Part shown: positions 43,796 through 52,632 of the stretch, piece after piece
Layout of the letters: every line of letters begins with the position of its first letter
Numbering within the stretch: the first letter of the stretch is position 1
Assembly (NCBI GenBank): GCA_019873735.1
Contig: JAIOAQ010000019.1
Span: forward strand, 1 to 57,387
Direction of reading: 5' to 3'
Length of the DNA stretch: 57,387 bases
From: Chloroflexota bacterium
Lineage (GTDB): Bacteria; Chloroflexota; Anaerolineae; Anaerolineales; Villigracilaceae
Translations under genes and position numbers: made by a program
Notes under the pieces: generated by a model
The model's database searches: none
Told to the model about the DNA's origin: nothing
The model's input: the letters and a program-made list of their open reading frames with translations, nothing else

Positions 43796-43803
43796 TTTTA
43801 ATG

Positions 43804-43849
43804 AAACGTCCCGAAGGTTTCGGCAAGGACAGCCTTCGGGACGTTTTAG
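43804..43849 (+). terminator. Terminator after the zinc-ribbon gene
   Basis: AAACGTCCCGAAGG pairs perfectly with CCTTCGGGACGTTT around a 15-nt loop, ending in TTTT. Confidence 0.88.
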
Positions 43850-43926
43850 CGACAAAAAGCGGTTTTCGAACCGGCCGTTCCAATTTTTCGTTTTCAGCGT
43901 GATCAGCGATCACCACCTCAAACCTG

Positions 43927-45471
43927 ATGAAAAAGATTTCCTTTCTCAGCCGCACTTCCATTCTACTGGCTTTCTTCCTGACACTGGACAAAGGACTGGC
44001 TTTTGTCCGTTCCGTGCTGATTGCGCGGCAGTTCCGTTTGTCGATTGAATTGGACGCCTTCAACGCGGCCAACAATCTGCCCGACTTGCTGTTCGCCATG
44101 ATTTCGGGCGGGGCACTGGCCATGGCCTTTATTCCGATCCTGACCGAAACAATTGCCCTGCAGGGACGCCGCGCGGCCTGGGACCTCTTTTCGCGGCTGG
44201 CCAATATCGGCTTTCTCACCACCGCCGCGGCCGCCCTGGTGGTGGCCATCTTTGCCGAAGAAATTGTCCGCTCAGAAGTAGGCATCGTCCCCGGTTTCTC
44301 GCCCGAAAATCAGAAACTGGTGGCAGAATTGATGCGCCTGAATCTGATTGCCACCATCATTTTTTCCATCAGCGGGCTGGTGATGGCCGGGCTGCAGGCC
44401 AATCAACACTTCCTGTTGCCGGCGATGGCCCCCTCGCTTTACAACCTGGGGATGATATTTGGCGCAGTGGTACTTTCGCCTGCCGAACCGTATCGTCTGG
44501 GAAACATTACACTGCCTGCCTTTGGGTTGGGCATTCACGGCCTGGTTTACGGCGTCATCCTGGGAGCAGCCCTGCACCTGGCCATTCAAATTCCCGGCCT
44601 CATCAAGTATCGTTTTCATTGGACACCTTCGCTGAATGTACGCGATGAGCGGCTGCTGGCGGTCTTGAAACTGGTTGGGCCGCGCCTGCTGACCATGCTG
44701 GGCATTCAGTTAATTTTCATCATGCGCGACAACCTTGCCTCCCGCCTGGCCCAGCCGGGCGCGGTCTCTGCCTTGACCTATGGCTGGATGATTATGCAGG
44801 TCCCAGAAACCATTTTGGGTACGGCGATTGCAATTGCCCTGCTGCCCACACTCTCGGAATATGCCGCCCGCCAGGAATGGGCCTCCTTCCGTCAGACGAT
44901 TGAAAAAGCCATCCGCGTTCTGCTGGCATTGACCCTGCCGGTTGCCGCGATCCTGGCAGCCGGCCTGAGGCCGCTGATTGCCTTTGCTTTTGGCTTCGAC
45001 GCCGCCGACACCTCTCTGCTCACCTGGACGACGACCATGTACCTGGCTGCCCTGACGGGCTACACCATTCACGAGGTGCTTGTGCGCTCCTTCTATGCCC
45101 GCAAGGAAGCCTGGGTGCCGGTCTTTAGCATCTTGATTCGACTGAGCGTTTTCCTGACCATTGGCATTACCGCCATCGGCTCTTTCCGGGACTTTGGCAC
45201 GCCCCTGATTGCCCTGGCCGAAATCTCGCTGACGGTAGAAGCCGTCGCCCTGTTGTTCTGGCTAAACAGCCGGCTGCCAGAACGGATTCACGCCGCGTCG
45301 GCGCTTTGGCGCGGCCTGGCCGCTGCCGCGGCAGGAGGCATCGTCTCATACCTGCTCTCATCTTATCTGCCTGGCCCGCACTATCTGGCGGCGCTGGCCG
45401 GTATGGCGCTGGGATGGGGGCTGGCCCTGTTGATCATTTGGAAAGATCTGCGCCTGGTCTTCAAACTGTAA
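43927..45471 (+). CDS. murJ: MurJ/MviN-type lipid II flippase
   Basis: A 514-residue polytopic protein with about 14 hydrophobic segments, the MOP-exporter MurJ pattern. The N-terminal stretch GLAFVRSVLIARQFRLSIELDAFNAANNLPDLLF and the early SGGALAMAFIPILTE are diagnostic (here both shortened versions of the family consensus). It would move lipid II across the cytoplasmic membrane for cell-wall synthesis. No other wall genes lie beside it. No clear Shine-Dalgarno precedes the ATG. Since some MurJ-like proteins in this phylum belong to exopolysaccharide systems, a flippase for another lipid-linked sugar remains possible. Confidence 0.88.
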   Translation: MKKISFLSRTSILLAFFLTLDKGLAFVRSVLIARQFRLSIELDAFNAANNLPDLLFAMISGGALAMAFIPILTETIALQGRRAAWDLFSRLANIGFLTTAAAALVVAIFAEEIVRSEVGIVPGFSPENQKLVAELMRLNLIATIIFSISGLVMAGLQANQHFLLPAMAPSLYNLGMIFGAVVLSPAEPYRLGNITLPAFGLGIHGLVYGVILGAALHLAIQIPGLIKYRFHWTPSLNVRDERLLAVLKLVGPRLLTMLGIQLIFIMRDNLASRLAQPGAVSALTYGWMIMQVPETILGTAIAIALLPTLSEYAARQEWASFRQTIEKAIRVLLALTLPVAAILAAGLRPLIAFAFGFDAADTSLLTWTTTMYLAALTGYTIHEVLVRSFYARKEAWVPVFSILIRLSVFLTIGITAIGSFRDFGTPLIALAEISLTVEAVALLFWLNSRLPERIHAASALWRGLAAAAAGGIVSYLLSSYLPGPHYLAALAGMALGWGLALLIIWKDLRLVFKL

Positions 45472-45616
45472 CCACGATTGCCAATCAGAATTCGACGGCG
45501 GCCTGGCTTTTCCCCCATACGCCTGCAGAAATCCAAACCCGCGACAATCTGCGGCAAATGGTTTCACACGCGATTGTTCTAAGCAGAGGCTAAACCTCTA
45601 AGCATCACAAAAGCGG

Positions 45617-45622
45617 TATAAT
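45617..45622 (+). promoter_or_regulatory. -10 box of a probably leaderless transcript
   Basis: TATAAT ends 7 nt before the ATG at 45630, the same spacing as at 10696-10709. There is no Shine-Dalgarno. The -35 is weak. Confidence 0.5.
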
Positions 45623-45629
45623 AGCGCCC

Positions 45630-46673
45630 ATGTCTACAACAGATTTAGAGAATACCCAACCAACCGATTTGGGAAGTACACAACCAACCGACCTGGGAAG
45701 TACGCAGCCGACCGCCGTCAAGGCCAAGAAACCGCGCCGCCGTTTTCCATGGCAAAATATTCTGATTTTCATTCTGGTAATTGCCTTAAGCGGATTCGGC
45801 AGTTATCGCGCCGCGCTGGGTGACAGGCAGAGCGCTCAAGCCACTCAAGTCGCCCAACAATTACAAGAACAGTATAACCTGGCGCTGGAGGATATCGAAG
45901 CTGGGCGTTACGAAGCCGCTATGCAGCGTCTCCAGTTCATCCTGCAGAAAGATGCTGGCTTCCCCGGCGCAACCGAAAAACTGACGCAAGTCCTGCTGAT
46001 GTCCAGCATCACGCCGACTCCCACGCCCACGCCGCTGCCGCCCACGCCAGATCTGCGCGGCGCACAGGCGCTCTTTGAACAGGCGCAACAGTTGATGGCT
46101 GTTCAGGACTGGAACAACGTCATCCTGACTCTCGACCAGTTGCGGAAAGAAGACCCAACCTACCACACCGCCGAAGTGGACGGCATGTACTATATCGCCC
46201 TGCGCAATTACGGCGTGGACAAGATTGCCAAAATGGGAGAACTGGAAAGCGGGATGTACTACCTGGCACTGGCCGAGCGCTTTGGCCCGCTCGATAGTTA
46301 TGCCGACGGACTGCGCTCAGGAGCACGCCTGTACACCACCGGCGCATCCTTTTGGGAAATAGACTGGCCGCAAGCGGTCAATTACTTTGCGCAAGCAGCC
46401 AGCGGCTGGCCGTCCATGTGGGACGCGGCTTCTGGAATGACCGCCGCTGAGCGTTACAAGATTGCCTTGAGTCGCTACGGCGATGGCCTGTATGACGACG
46501 GCCGGTTCTGCGAAGCCTATGAGCAATACCTGCTTGCCATGAACTACGGCGAGTTGGATGAAAAGGCCGCCAAGAACGCCAAGCGCGCCTACAACATCTG
46601 CTACCCTCCCACCGAAATCCCGCCTGTCGAAGAGCCGCCGGTCTCAGAGGAGACTCCCACCCCAAGCCCGTAG
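45630..46673 (+). CDS. Single-TM protein with TPR-like extracytoplasmic part
   Basis: A 347-residue protein. Residues 5-30 hold threonine/glutamine-rich repeats (TQPTDLGS twice). A TM at about 45-65 (ILIFILVIALSGFGSYRAAL) follows a basic patch (KAKKPRRRFPW). The remainder has paired helices typical of TPR arrays (YNLALEDIEAGRYEAAMQRL, RYGDGLYDDGRFCEAYEQYL), interrupted by a PTPTPTPLPPTP linker, and ends in a Pro/Glu/Thr tail. It is probably type II membrane with the TPR part outside. No family is assigned. The next gene starts 6 bp later. Confidence 0.75.
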   Translation: MSTTDLENTQPTDLGSTQPTDLGSTQPTAVKAKKPRRRFPWQNILIFILVIALSGFGSYRAALGDRQSAQATQVAQQLQEQYNLALEDIEAGRYEAAMQRLQFILQKDAGFPGATEKLTQVLLMSSITPTPTPTPLPPTPDLRGAQALFEQAQQLMAVQDWNNVILTLDQLRKEDPTYHTAEVDGMYYIALRNYGVDKIAKMGELESGMYYLALAERFGPLDSYADGLRSGARLYTTGASFWEIDWPQAVNYFAQAASGWPSMWDAASGMTAAERYKIALSRYGDGLYDDGRFCEAYEQYLLAMNYGELDEKAAKNAKRAYNICYPPTEIPPVEEPPVSEETPTPSP

Positions 46674-46679
46674 AATGAC

Positions 46680-47180
46680 ATGCCCGCCTGGGCTTTGACT
46701 CTGGTCTTCTGGCTGCATATGCTCGCCACCGTTATCTGGCTCGGCGGGCTTTCAGCCATTGGGCTGTTGGTCCTGCCGGCGGCGCAGCGCAGTCTAGCGC
46801 TTGAGGCGCAAACCGCCTTGCTGGATGCGATTCAACGCCGCCTGGAGCCGCTGGGGTGGTTCTGCCTGGCGCTGCTGGCCGCAACCGGTATGTTCCAGAT
46901 GAGCGAGAATCGGGACTATGCCGGCTTCTTGAGCGTACACAACCCCTGGTCAATCGCGATCCTGATCAAACACATCCTCTACCTGTCTATGCTTGGAGTC
47001 ACCGCATTGCAGACATGGGAAGTGCTGCCTGCAATGCGGCTGGCAATGCTGAAGACGCAAAAGACCGGCGACACCCAGGAACTTAGCCTTCTGGCGCAAC
47101 GGCAGAAAAGGCTGCTGCACATCAACCTTATACTTTCGGCTCTCATCCTTGGGGCAACCGCGCTGGCCCGAGTCGCCTGA
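46680..47180 (+). CDS. CopD-like four-TM membrane protein
   Basis: A 166-residue protein with four hydrophobic helices. LTLVFWLHMLATVIWLGGLS near the start contains the WLHxxAxxxWxGG motif of CopD/DUF2269-like proteins, in which the His may bind copper or haem. HNPWSIAILIKHILYLSMLG and the later LLHINLILSALIL add further His in helices. Copper handling is a family-based guess; no other copper gene is nearby. It is 6 bp after the TPR-like gene. Confidence 0.75.
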   Translation: MPAWALTLVFWLHMLATVIWLGGLSAIGLLVLPAAQRSLALEAQTALLDAIQRRLEPLGWFCLALLAATGMFQMSENRDYAGFLSVHNPWSIAILIKHILYLSMLGVTALQTWEVLPAMRLAMLKTQKTGDTQELSLLAQRQKRLLHINLILSALILGATALARVA

Positions 47181-47199
47181 AGAAGAGCGGGCTCGACTT

Positions 47200-47267
47200 A
47201 TAACTGCCAACCCTCCCGCAGGTTTTGGCAGTTCTAACCTGCGGGAGGGTCAAGAGTAGCCGGTTAC
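47200..47267. mobile_element. Short MITE-like element, copy 8 (internal deletion)
   Basis: ATAACTGCCAACCCTCCCGC, then GGTTTTGGCAGTTCTAACCT, then the right tip ending CGGTTAC. It is 68 bp, with both arms kept but the centre lost. Flanks CTCGACTT and CTCAATGT share 5 of 8 bases. It lies between convergent genes, where the hairpin could also end transcription. Confidence 0.75.
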
Positions 47268-47279
47268 CTCAATGTTCAT

Positions 47280-48776
47280 TCACTCCAACGGCGGGCGGAA
47301 AGGCATCTCGCGACCGGGGTAATAGTGGATAATGCGCCGCTCCGGAAAAGCCTCTTGCAAATCGGCATCGCGTACAGAGGTACGATAGTAAGCAAAAATA
47401 AATGGGCTGGTCAGCCAGGGATCTTGCAATTCAAGTAAACCGCCGTAATCTGTCCATGTGTTCTGCGGGTGGACCACAAACAACACCGGCGCGGCCGCGC
47501 GGGCAGAGTCTGTTTCAAAAGGCAGCAGTTGAGCGCGGGTAATCCCATACAGGCCGCGCATGCCTGCAAAACGTTCGGGTTGGTAGTATGCCAAATTGTA
47601 GCCGACCAGGATAAGGGTCAGGAAAGAAACGAGCGGGCGAAGAAAACGCCGCAAGCGCGGCTGCGCGCCCGCTTCTGCCAGCCAGAAGATTCCGGCGGCA
47701 GTCAAGAGGGTCAACCCATACAGGCCCTCATAGTAGTATCGCGGCCCGTAAAGGGTAGAGCCGATCCAATAAGCCAAATAGACCAGCACCAGCGAAACGG
47801 GTACACCTGCCGCCAGCCAGGCGCGCCGGTTGTGGCGCACAGCCCACAGCCCAAAAGGCAGGAAAAGCCACGAGATTCTCCCCCAGCCAAACAGGTCTTT
47901 CCAGCCGGCGTTCAGGCTGTTTTGCAGGTTAATCCAGGCCCAATGCAGATCATGGCCGCCGTCCTGCCGGCCAAAGCCCTCGCCAAAGCCCAGGCGGTCA
48001 TACGGCCACCACAGGCTGTAAGGATTCAGCCAGGGATCGCCGGTGACGGCAAATTGCCAGAGCGGGATGAGGGCGGCCACCGCGACTGCCAGCCCGCCAA
48101 TGACCAGCACGCGCTGCCGGGTCAGGGGGGAACCACGCCAGAGCAGAATCACCCCATGCACAAAAAAAGGCAGGCCAACGCCAATTGCCGTCAGCGGACG
48201 GGTCAAGGCCAGGACCCCCAGGCTGAGGCCTGCGACGCCGGTCAGCATCCAGGCCGGGACAATGGGCGCAGCGTTTGCCAGAAAAAGGTCCAGCCAGGCC
48301 ACCGCCAGCGCCAAACTAAGCACCAGCGACCAGGGATGGGAAAGCAGAGAGCCAGAGTTGAGCAGGAAAAAGGGAGAAGTGAGGGTCAGGAAAGCAGCCA
48401 GCAAGGCAACGCGCTCATCGAAGACCTTTTGCGCCAGACGATAGGTGAGCCAGATGGCCAAGCCGGCCAGGAGCGGGTTGACCCAGGCGCGCTGCCCCAA
48501 AAGCACTCCCAGCGCCAGCAAAGAAGGCCAGCCGGGCGGATACTTGCCAAAGCGCTGGCCATGATAATCCACCACGAAGGGGACAAACAGGCTTTTGGCC
48601 AGCGGCGGAGAGGGGAGGGTCAATTGGCCGCGTGCGGCCGTCTCGGCCTGCCAGACATAGGCCATTTCATCTTCCAGATGCGGAAGACGCTCAAAGACGC
48701 GGTCGGCCACGAGCCAGGCGGCCAGCACCGCGGTGAGACTGAGAAAAAGGGCCAGGCGGTCAAAAACGGATTTCAC
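47280..48776 (-). CDS. ArnT-like family 39 glycosyltransferase
   Basis: A 498-residue membrane protein with about 11-12 hydrophobic segments. The first extracytoplasmic loop carries FERLPHLEDEMAYVWQAETA, the acidic (D/E)-(D/E) motif of GT39/PMT/ArnT enzymes that use polyprenyl-phosphate sugars as donors. FGKYPPGWPSLLALG after it is a family signature. The acceptor (lipid, protein or glycan) is unknown. The polyprenyl-phosphate transferase at 10709-11401 could provide its donor, though they are far apart. It overlaps the rimO stop by 4 bp. Confidence 0.85.
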   Translation of the reverse strand: MKSVFDRLALFLSLTAVLAAWLVADRVFERLPHLEDEMAYVWQAETAARGQLTLPSPPLAKSLFVPFVVDYHGQRFGKYPPGWPSLLALGVLLGQRAWVNPLLAGLAIWLTYRLAQKVFDERVALLAAFLTLTSPFFLLNSGSLLSHPWSLVLSLALAVAWLDLFLANAAPIVPAWMLTGVAGLSLGVLALTRPLTAIGVGLPFFVHGVILLWRGSPLTRQRVLVIGGLAVAVAALIPLWQFAVTGDPWLNPYSLWWPYDRLGFGEGFGRQDGGHDLHWAWINLQNSLNAGWKDLFGWGRISWLFLPFGLWAVRHNRRAWLAAGVPVSLVLVYLAYWIGSTLYGPRYYYEGLYGLTLLTAAGIFWLAEAGAQPRLRRFLRPLVSFLTLILVGYNLAYYQPERFAGMRGLYGITRAQLLPFETDSARAAAPVLFVVHPQNTWTDYGGLLELQDPWLTSPFIFAYYRTSVRDADLQEAFPERRIIHYYPGREMPFRPPLE

Positions 48777-50113
48777 GACTCAAGCGCCGGTACACCGGTC
48801 AAATCGTAGGCCATGGCGCCGGTAATTTTTACCGGCAAGATGCGTCCCACCTCGAGCCGGCCTTCAACAAAGACCAGGCCGTCAATTTCCGGCGCATCGC
48901 GGTAGGAACGCCCAACCGAAAGCCCGTTGTTGTACCCTTCAATGAGCACATCTAAGGTTTGACCTACAAAAGACTGATTGATTTGCAAAGAAATAGCCTG
49001 TTGGCGTTCCATCAGGCGTTGGTAACGCGTTTCTTTGATCTCCGGCAAGATCGGGTCTCCCAGCGGCTCGCTAGGCGTGCCGGCTTCAAATGAAAACTGG
49101 AAGGTGCCTACCCGATCAAAGCGCATCTCGTCCACAAAATCCAGCAGAGTCTGAAACTCCTCTTCAGTCTCGCCAGGATAACCAACGATGAATGTAGTAC
49201 GAATGGCCAGCCCCGGCATGGCGGCACGCATTTTTGCCAAAGTGCGCCGCACCCAATCCACATTTGACGGCCGGCGCATCCGTTTAAGCGTTTCTGGGTG
49301 TGCATGCTGGAGAGGGATATCCAGATACGGCAAGATTTGCGAGTGCGTTGCCATGATCTCAATCAGGCGGTCGGTGACATAGCCGGGGAAGGCATACATA
49401 ATCCGAACCCAGTCTATATCTGGCACAACGTCCATCAAACGTTCCAGCAAGATGGCCAGCCCATCCTGTAAACCGAGGTCATGACCATAATCGGTCGTAT
49501 CTTGTGCAATCAAGATGATCTCACGCACTCCTGCATCACGCAGGCGGCGGGCTTCATCCAAAATTGTGTTCAACGGGCGGCTGACAGTCGTCCCCTTGAT
49601 GAGAGGAATGGCGCAAAAAGCACACGGACGGCGGCAACCGTCTGCAATTTTGAGATAGGCGCTTGCGCCGGCCACGCTGGCGCGCAGCGTCTCCTGCTCA
49701 TCCATGCCGACAGTCACAGCCTCATCCGGCAGATGGTACAGCGGCTCTGGATGTGGACCCCGACGTAAGCGGCGTATCACCTGAAGGATATCCATCCAGC
49801 GGCGCGTGCCGAGAATCCCGTCCACCCCCGGCACCTGGCGGGCCACCTCCATGCCATATCGTTGGGTCAGGCAGCCTGCCGCAATGAGCATCTGGTCAGG
49901 TCGTTTGACGGCGGCCATCTGATGCAAGACTTCCAGTGATTCTTCCCGCGCCGGGCCGATAAAGCCGCAGGTGTTGACAATCAACACCTCGGCGCGTTCC
50001 GGGCTTCTCACTGCACGGTAGCCATCCCGCTGAAGCAACTGCGCCATCGAGTCCGAGTCGACCGTGTTCTTGGCACAGCCAAGCGAGACCAGATAGAACG
50101 TCTTCTTTGGCAT
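48773..50113 (-). CDS. rimO: Ribosomal protein S12 methylthiotransferase RimO
   Basis: A 446-residue radical SAM methylthiotransferase that modifies an Asp of ribosomal protein S12. It starts at ATG 50113 (MPKKTFYLVSLGCAKNTVDS); a longer frame reaching 50335 runs inside the upstream gene. The N-terminal UPF0004 domain has Cys in LGCAKN, NTCGFIGPA and AAGCLTQRY, binding one Fe-S cluster. The radical SAM motif is DGCRRPCAFCAIPLIKG near residue 155. A C-terminal TRAM domain spans about 375-446. SLGCAKNTVDSD separates RimO from MiaB. It begins 8 bp after the RodZ-like gene. Confidence 0.95.
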   Translation of the reverse strand: MPKKTFYLVSLGCAKNTVDSDSMAQLLQRDGYRAVRSPERAEVLIVNTCGFIGPAREESLEVLHQMAAVKRPDQMLIAAGCLTQRYGMEVARQVPGVDGILGTRRWMDILQVIRRLRRGPHPEPLYHLPDEAVTVGMDEQETLRASVAGASAYLKIADGCRRPCAFCAIPLIKGTTVSRPLNTILDEARRLRDAGVREIILIAQDTTDYGHDLGLQDGLAILLERLMDVVPDIDWVRIMYAFPGYVTDRLIEIMATHSQILPYLDIPLQHAHPETLKRMRRPSNVDWVRRTLAKMRAAMPGLAIRTTFIVGYPGETEEEFQTLLDFVDEMRFDRVGTFQFSFEAGTPSEPLGDPILPEIKETRYQRLMERQQAISLQINQSFVGQTLDVLIEGYNNGLSVGRSYRDAPEIDGLVFVEGRLEVGRILPVKITGAMAYDLTGVPALES

Positions 50114-50121
50114 GTCCGCTG

Positions 50122-51720
50122 TCACTCCCCCGCCTGGGTGGGAGGCGGAGTCGGCGAGGCAATGGGCGTAGCCGTTGGCGGCAGGGTAGCAGTGGCCGTA
50201 GGCGCAATGGTGGCAGTTGGCGTCAATACCGCCTGCAGGGTGTAAATACGAATGACGAATTCCCCAAATCCGCCCAGTCGCCCCTGGTCTTTCTGATTGT
50301 AGATCACCTGCAAAGCCGCCCCGCTGCCGGCCCAAATCTCTACCTGCTCCTTCCCCTCAAAAGAATAGGCCGAACCGGGCAGAGGACGGCCCTCAAATTT
50401 GACCTGCCCATCCACCAGCACGCGCACAAAAGTGCGTTCCAGGACGTTGATCGTTACCTGCACCACATTGGGAGGCAGCGGCGTCAACAAGGCAAGGCCA
50501 GGCGTGGGAGTAACCGTCTGCAAAGGTGCCGCCACTTCATCAAGAATCAGCGTTGGCGTGGGCGAGGTGATCTCTTCTAAAGCAGAGGTGGCCAGCAAGA
50601 CATCTGAAATCGAGGGCGCCTGAGTCTGCTCGGCCGCGATGACCGATTCACGCTGCTTATCCAAAATACGCGCCGCCGCCCAGACGACAAAAATAAAAAG
50701 CGAAAGGATTAAGGCCATGCCAACCACCAGATCGGCGGTAAAGAACCCAGGCGGGCCATTCAGCCGTTTTGTTTTCTTTCCACCTGGTTGTTCGCCGGCT
50801 TCTGTCTGGCGTTCGCGGCGGCGGGCCTGCAGCCCTTCTGCAAAGCGCATTAAGATCTCTTCGGCATCCACATCCAGAAAGGCTGCGTATTGCCCCAGCA
50901 TGCCTCGCGCCTGCACCGGAGAAGGCAGGTCGTCAAAGCGGCCATCTTCAATCGCCTGTAACAAACGAGGGCGCACGCGGACATGGCGCTCAACCTCCTC
51001 CAGCGTCAGGCTGAGCAATTCGCGCCGGGCACGCAACTGCGCCCCAATGTCACTGAAGATTTCAGCCGAGGATGGGGATGACGGCGCTTCTTCTGCAGGG
51101 GGTTCTGCAGAGGCCGTCTCCGGCGGCCTGGAATGCCGAAACAAACGGCTCAACCACGGGACAGGGCGGGGAATCACAACCGCGGCCGATTCTTCTTTTT
51201 CCGGTTCTGGCCGGACCGAAAGCGGCTCGTCCGGAATCCCGCTCGTGCCCTCGGCTGACGGGGCGGATGTCTCTGCCTCCGGCGGGGTAATGGCCTGTGC
51301 AGGCGGCGTTTCCGCCTGGGGGGAAGGAGGCGCTTCGGGTTCCACCGCGCCGGCCGCGGCTTGAGGAGGAGCCGTCCGCATCCGTTCCCACAAACGCTTC
51401 CAGGCAGGAGTCCGCTTCTCAGCCGCTGGCGTTTCTTCTGCCGACATCGATTCTGTCAGTGGAATTTCGTCCGAAGCCGGTTTCTGCGCGGCTGCCTGAC
51501 GCATTTCCTCAAGCAGGGCTTCTACATCCAGCCCCAGGTACTGGGCATACAGACGCAAAAAGCCGCGCCCCTGCACCGGCGAGGGCATGGCCGTGAAATC
51601 GTCATTTTCAAGCGCCTGCAGGTAAGGCAAGCGAATATGCGTAGCCTCTGCCGCCTGTTCAAGCGTCAGGCGGCGGGCAAGGCGCTTTTTTTGCAATTGC
51701 TGGCCGATTGTTTCTGGCAT
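50122..51720 (-). CDS. RodZ-like membrane protein with two HTH domains
   Basis: A 532-residue protein. Residues 5-70 form an HTH of the RodZ/HTH_25 type (GQQLQKKRLARRLTLEQAAE, RGFLRLYAQYLGLD). After a Pro/Glu-rich linker, a second similar domain lies near 225-290 (GAQLRARRELLSLTLEEVER, ARGMLGQYAAFLDVD). A TM at about 325-348 (LVVGMALILSLFIFVVWAAA) and a Thr/Pro-rich linker lead to a DUF4115-type beta domain (VTINVLERTFVRVLVDGQVK). RodZ links MreB to the wall machinery; two HTH domains in one chain is unusual. No Shine-Dalgarno precedes the ATG; a hairpin sits right before it. Confidence 0.87.
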   Translation of the reverse strand: MPETIGQQLQKKRLARRLTLEQAAEATHIRLPYLQALENDDFTAMPSPVQGRGFLRLYAQYLGLDVEALLEEMRQAAAQKPASDEIPLTESMSAEETPAAEKRTPAWKRLWERMRTAPPQAAAGAVEPEAPPSPQAETPPAQAITPPEAETSAPSAEGTSGIPDEPLSVRPEPEKEESAAVVIPRPVPWLSRLFRHSRPPETASAEPPAEEAPSSPSSAEIFSDIGAQLRARRELLSLTLEEVERHVRVRPRLLQAIEDGRFDDLPSPVQARGMLGQYAAFLDVDAEEILMRFAEGLQARRRERQTEAGEQPGGKKTKRLNGPPGFFTADLVVGMALILSLFIFVVWAAARILDKQRESVIAAEQTQAPSISDVLLATSALEEITSPTPTLILDEVAAPLQTVTPTPGLALLTPLPPNVVQVTINVLERTFVRVLVDGQVKFEGRPLPGSAYSFEGKEQVEIWAGSGAALQVIYNQKDQGRLGGFGEFVIRIYTLQAVLTPTATIAPTATATLPPTATPIASPTPPPTQAGE

Positions 51721-51733
51721 GATTTTTAAGAAG

Positions 51734-51772
51734 ACATCACCGGTTCCCCTGCAATCAGGCAGACCGGTGATG
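51734..51772 (-). promoter_or_regulatory. Perfect 11-bp hairpin between rplI and the RodZ-like gene
   Basis: ACATCACCGGT pairs with ACCGGTGATGT around 17 nt, ending 13 nt before the RodZ-like ATG. It has no T-run downstream, so it may be a weak terminator for rplI or limit translation of the next gene. Confidence 0.55.
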
Positions 51773-51795
51773 TATGCTTCCTCTCAAAACAAGGA

Positions 51796-52311
51796 TCAGG
51801 CTTCGGCTGGCTTCTCAGCCTCTGCCTCAAGCGGAGCGGGTTGGGGTTCTTCTTCCTCAACCACTTCGCCTTCCCGATAGACGCGGATTTCGATTTCGGG
51901 CATCAGGTCTACCGTCAGGCGGACACGGGCCACATGCTTGCCCAGCGTGCGGATAGGCTGCATTTCGATCTGCTGGCGTTTGATCTCATAGCGTGTCTTT
52001 TGCTGGATTGCGGTGGCAATATCTTCGGTGGTGATCGAACCGTAGAGCTTGCCCGTCTCGCCAGCCTTGGCAAAGAAGTTCAGGCGTAAACCCTGAATGT
52101 GGGCTGCCAGGTCCTTGGCTTCTTCGTTGGCAGCCGCGCGGCGGATTTCAGCCTGAGCGCGAATACGTTCCACCTGTTTCAGCGTACCCGGCGTTGCCAG
52201 CACAGCCAATCCTTGCGGAATGAGGAAATTGCGGCCGTAACCATCGGCAACTTTTTTGACATCGCCGGCCCGGCCTAGTTTGTAAACGTCCTTGAGCAAT
52301 AAAACTTTCAT
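51796..52311 (-). CDS. rplI: 50S ribosomal protein L9
   Basis: A 171-residue L9. The N-terminal rRNA-binding domain [20 protein letters not shown] with [16 protein letters not shown] is fully conserved. The connecting helix spans 45-80, and the C-terminal domain includes [17 protein letters not shown]. The last 20 residues form an acidic, Ala/Pro/Glu-rich extension ([20 protein letters not shown]) beyond the usual length of about 150. Its usual partners rpsF, ssb and rpsR are not next to it. Confidence 0.97.
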   Translation of the reverse strand: MKVLLLKDVYKLGRAGDVKKVADGYGRNFLIPQGLAVLATPGTLKQVERIRAQAEIRRAAANEEAKDLAAHIQGLRLNFFAKAGETGKLYGSITTEDIATAIQQKTRYEIKRQQIEMQPIRTLGKHVARVRLTVDLMPEIEIRVYREGEVVEEEEPQPAPLEAEAEKPAEA

Positions 52312-52632
52312 CTTTCATCAAGCCCTTTCAATTTTTGGATTTGTGGAGCGAAGGGTACAACACTCCGGCGGCTGATTTTACCAGAGATAAAGGCGAGACG
52401 TCAACGCCGAGTTTTGGCTTGCAGCAATTCCAAATCTAAAAACGTCAGTTCGGGAAGAAAAACCGACTGTAAATTTTCACCGCCGAGACGCAAAGGGCGC
52501 GGAGTTTTCTTGAGAAACTGACATTTCCTCTGCTTCTCTGCGGTGAGAAAAATTCTTATCCCGAATTCACGTTGGTAGATGAGGATGAGCAGGAGGGATG
52601 GCGAACTTAAGAACAATGGATGGACAGTGCCG
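52312..52632. other. 321-bp gap with a long inverted repeat, no credible gene
   Basis: TCACCGCCGAGA (52477-52488) and TCTCTGCGGTGA (52535-52546) are inverted copies matching at 11 of 12 positions, about 46 bp apart. The short frame across it (52401-52616, minus) is low-complexity with no ribosome site, so I do not call it. The rest shows no recognisable feature apart from probable leader sequence of rplI. Confidence 0.55.

Noticed and set aside
47469-48809. 446-codon open frame on the + strand
   Set aside because: Antisense to the GT39 gene, low-complexity Gln/Arg/Pro composition, no domain.
50114-50335. N-terminal extension of rimO
   Set aside because: The extra residues are another frame of the RodZ-like gene; the conserved RimO N-terminus starts at 50113.
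52401-52616. 71-codon frame in the gap upstream of rplI
   Set aside because: It crosses the inverted repeat, has no ribosome site and resembles no protein; treated as non-coding.
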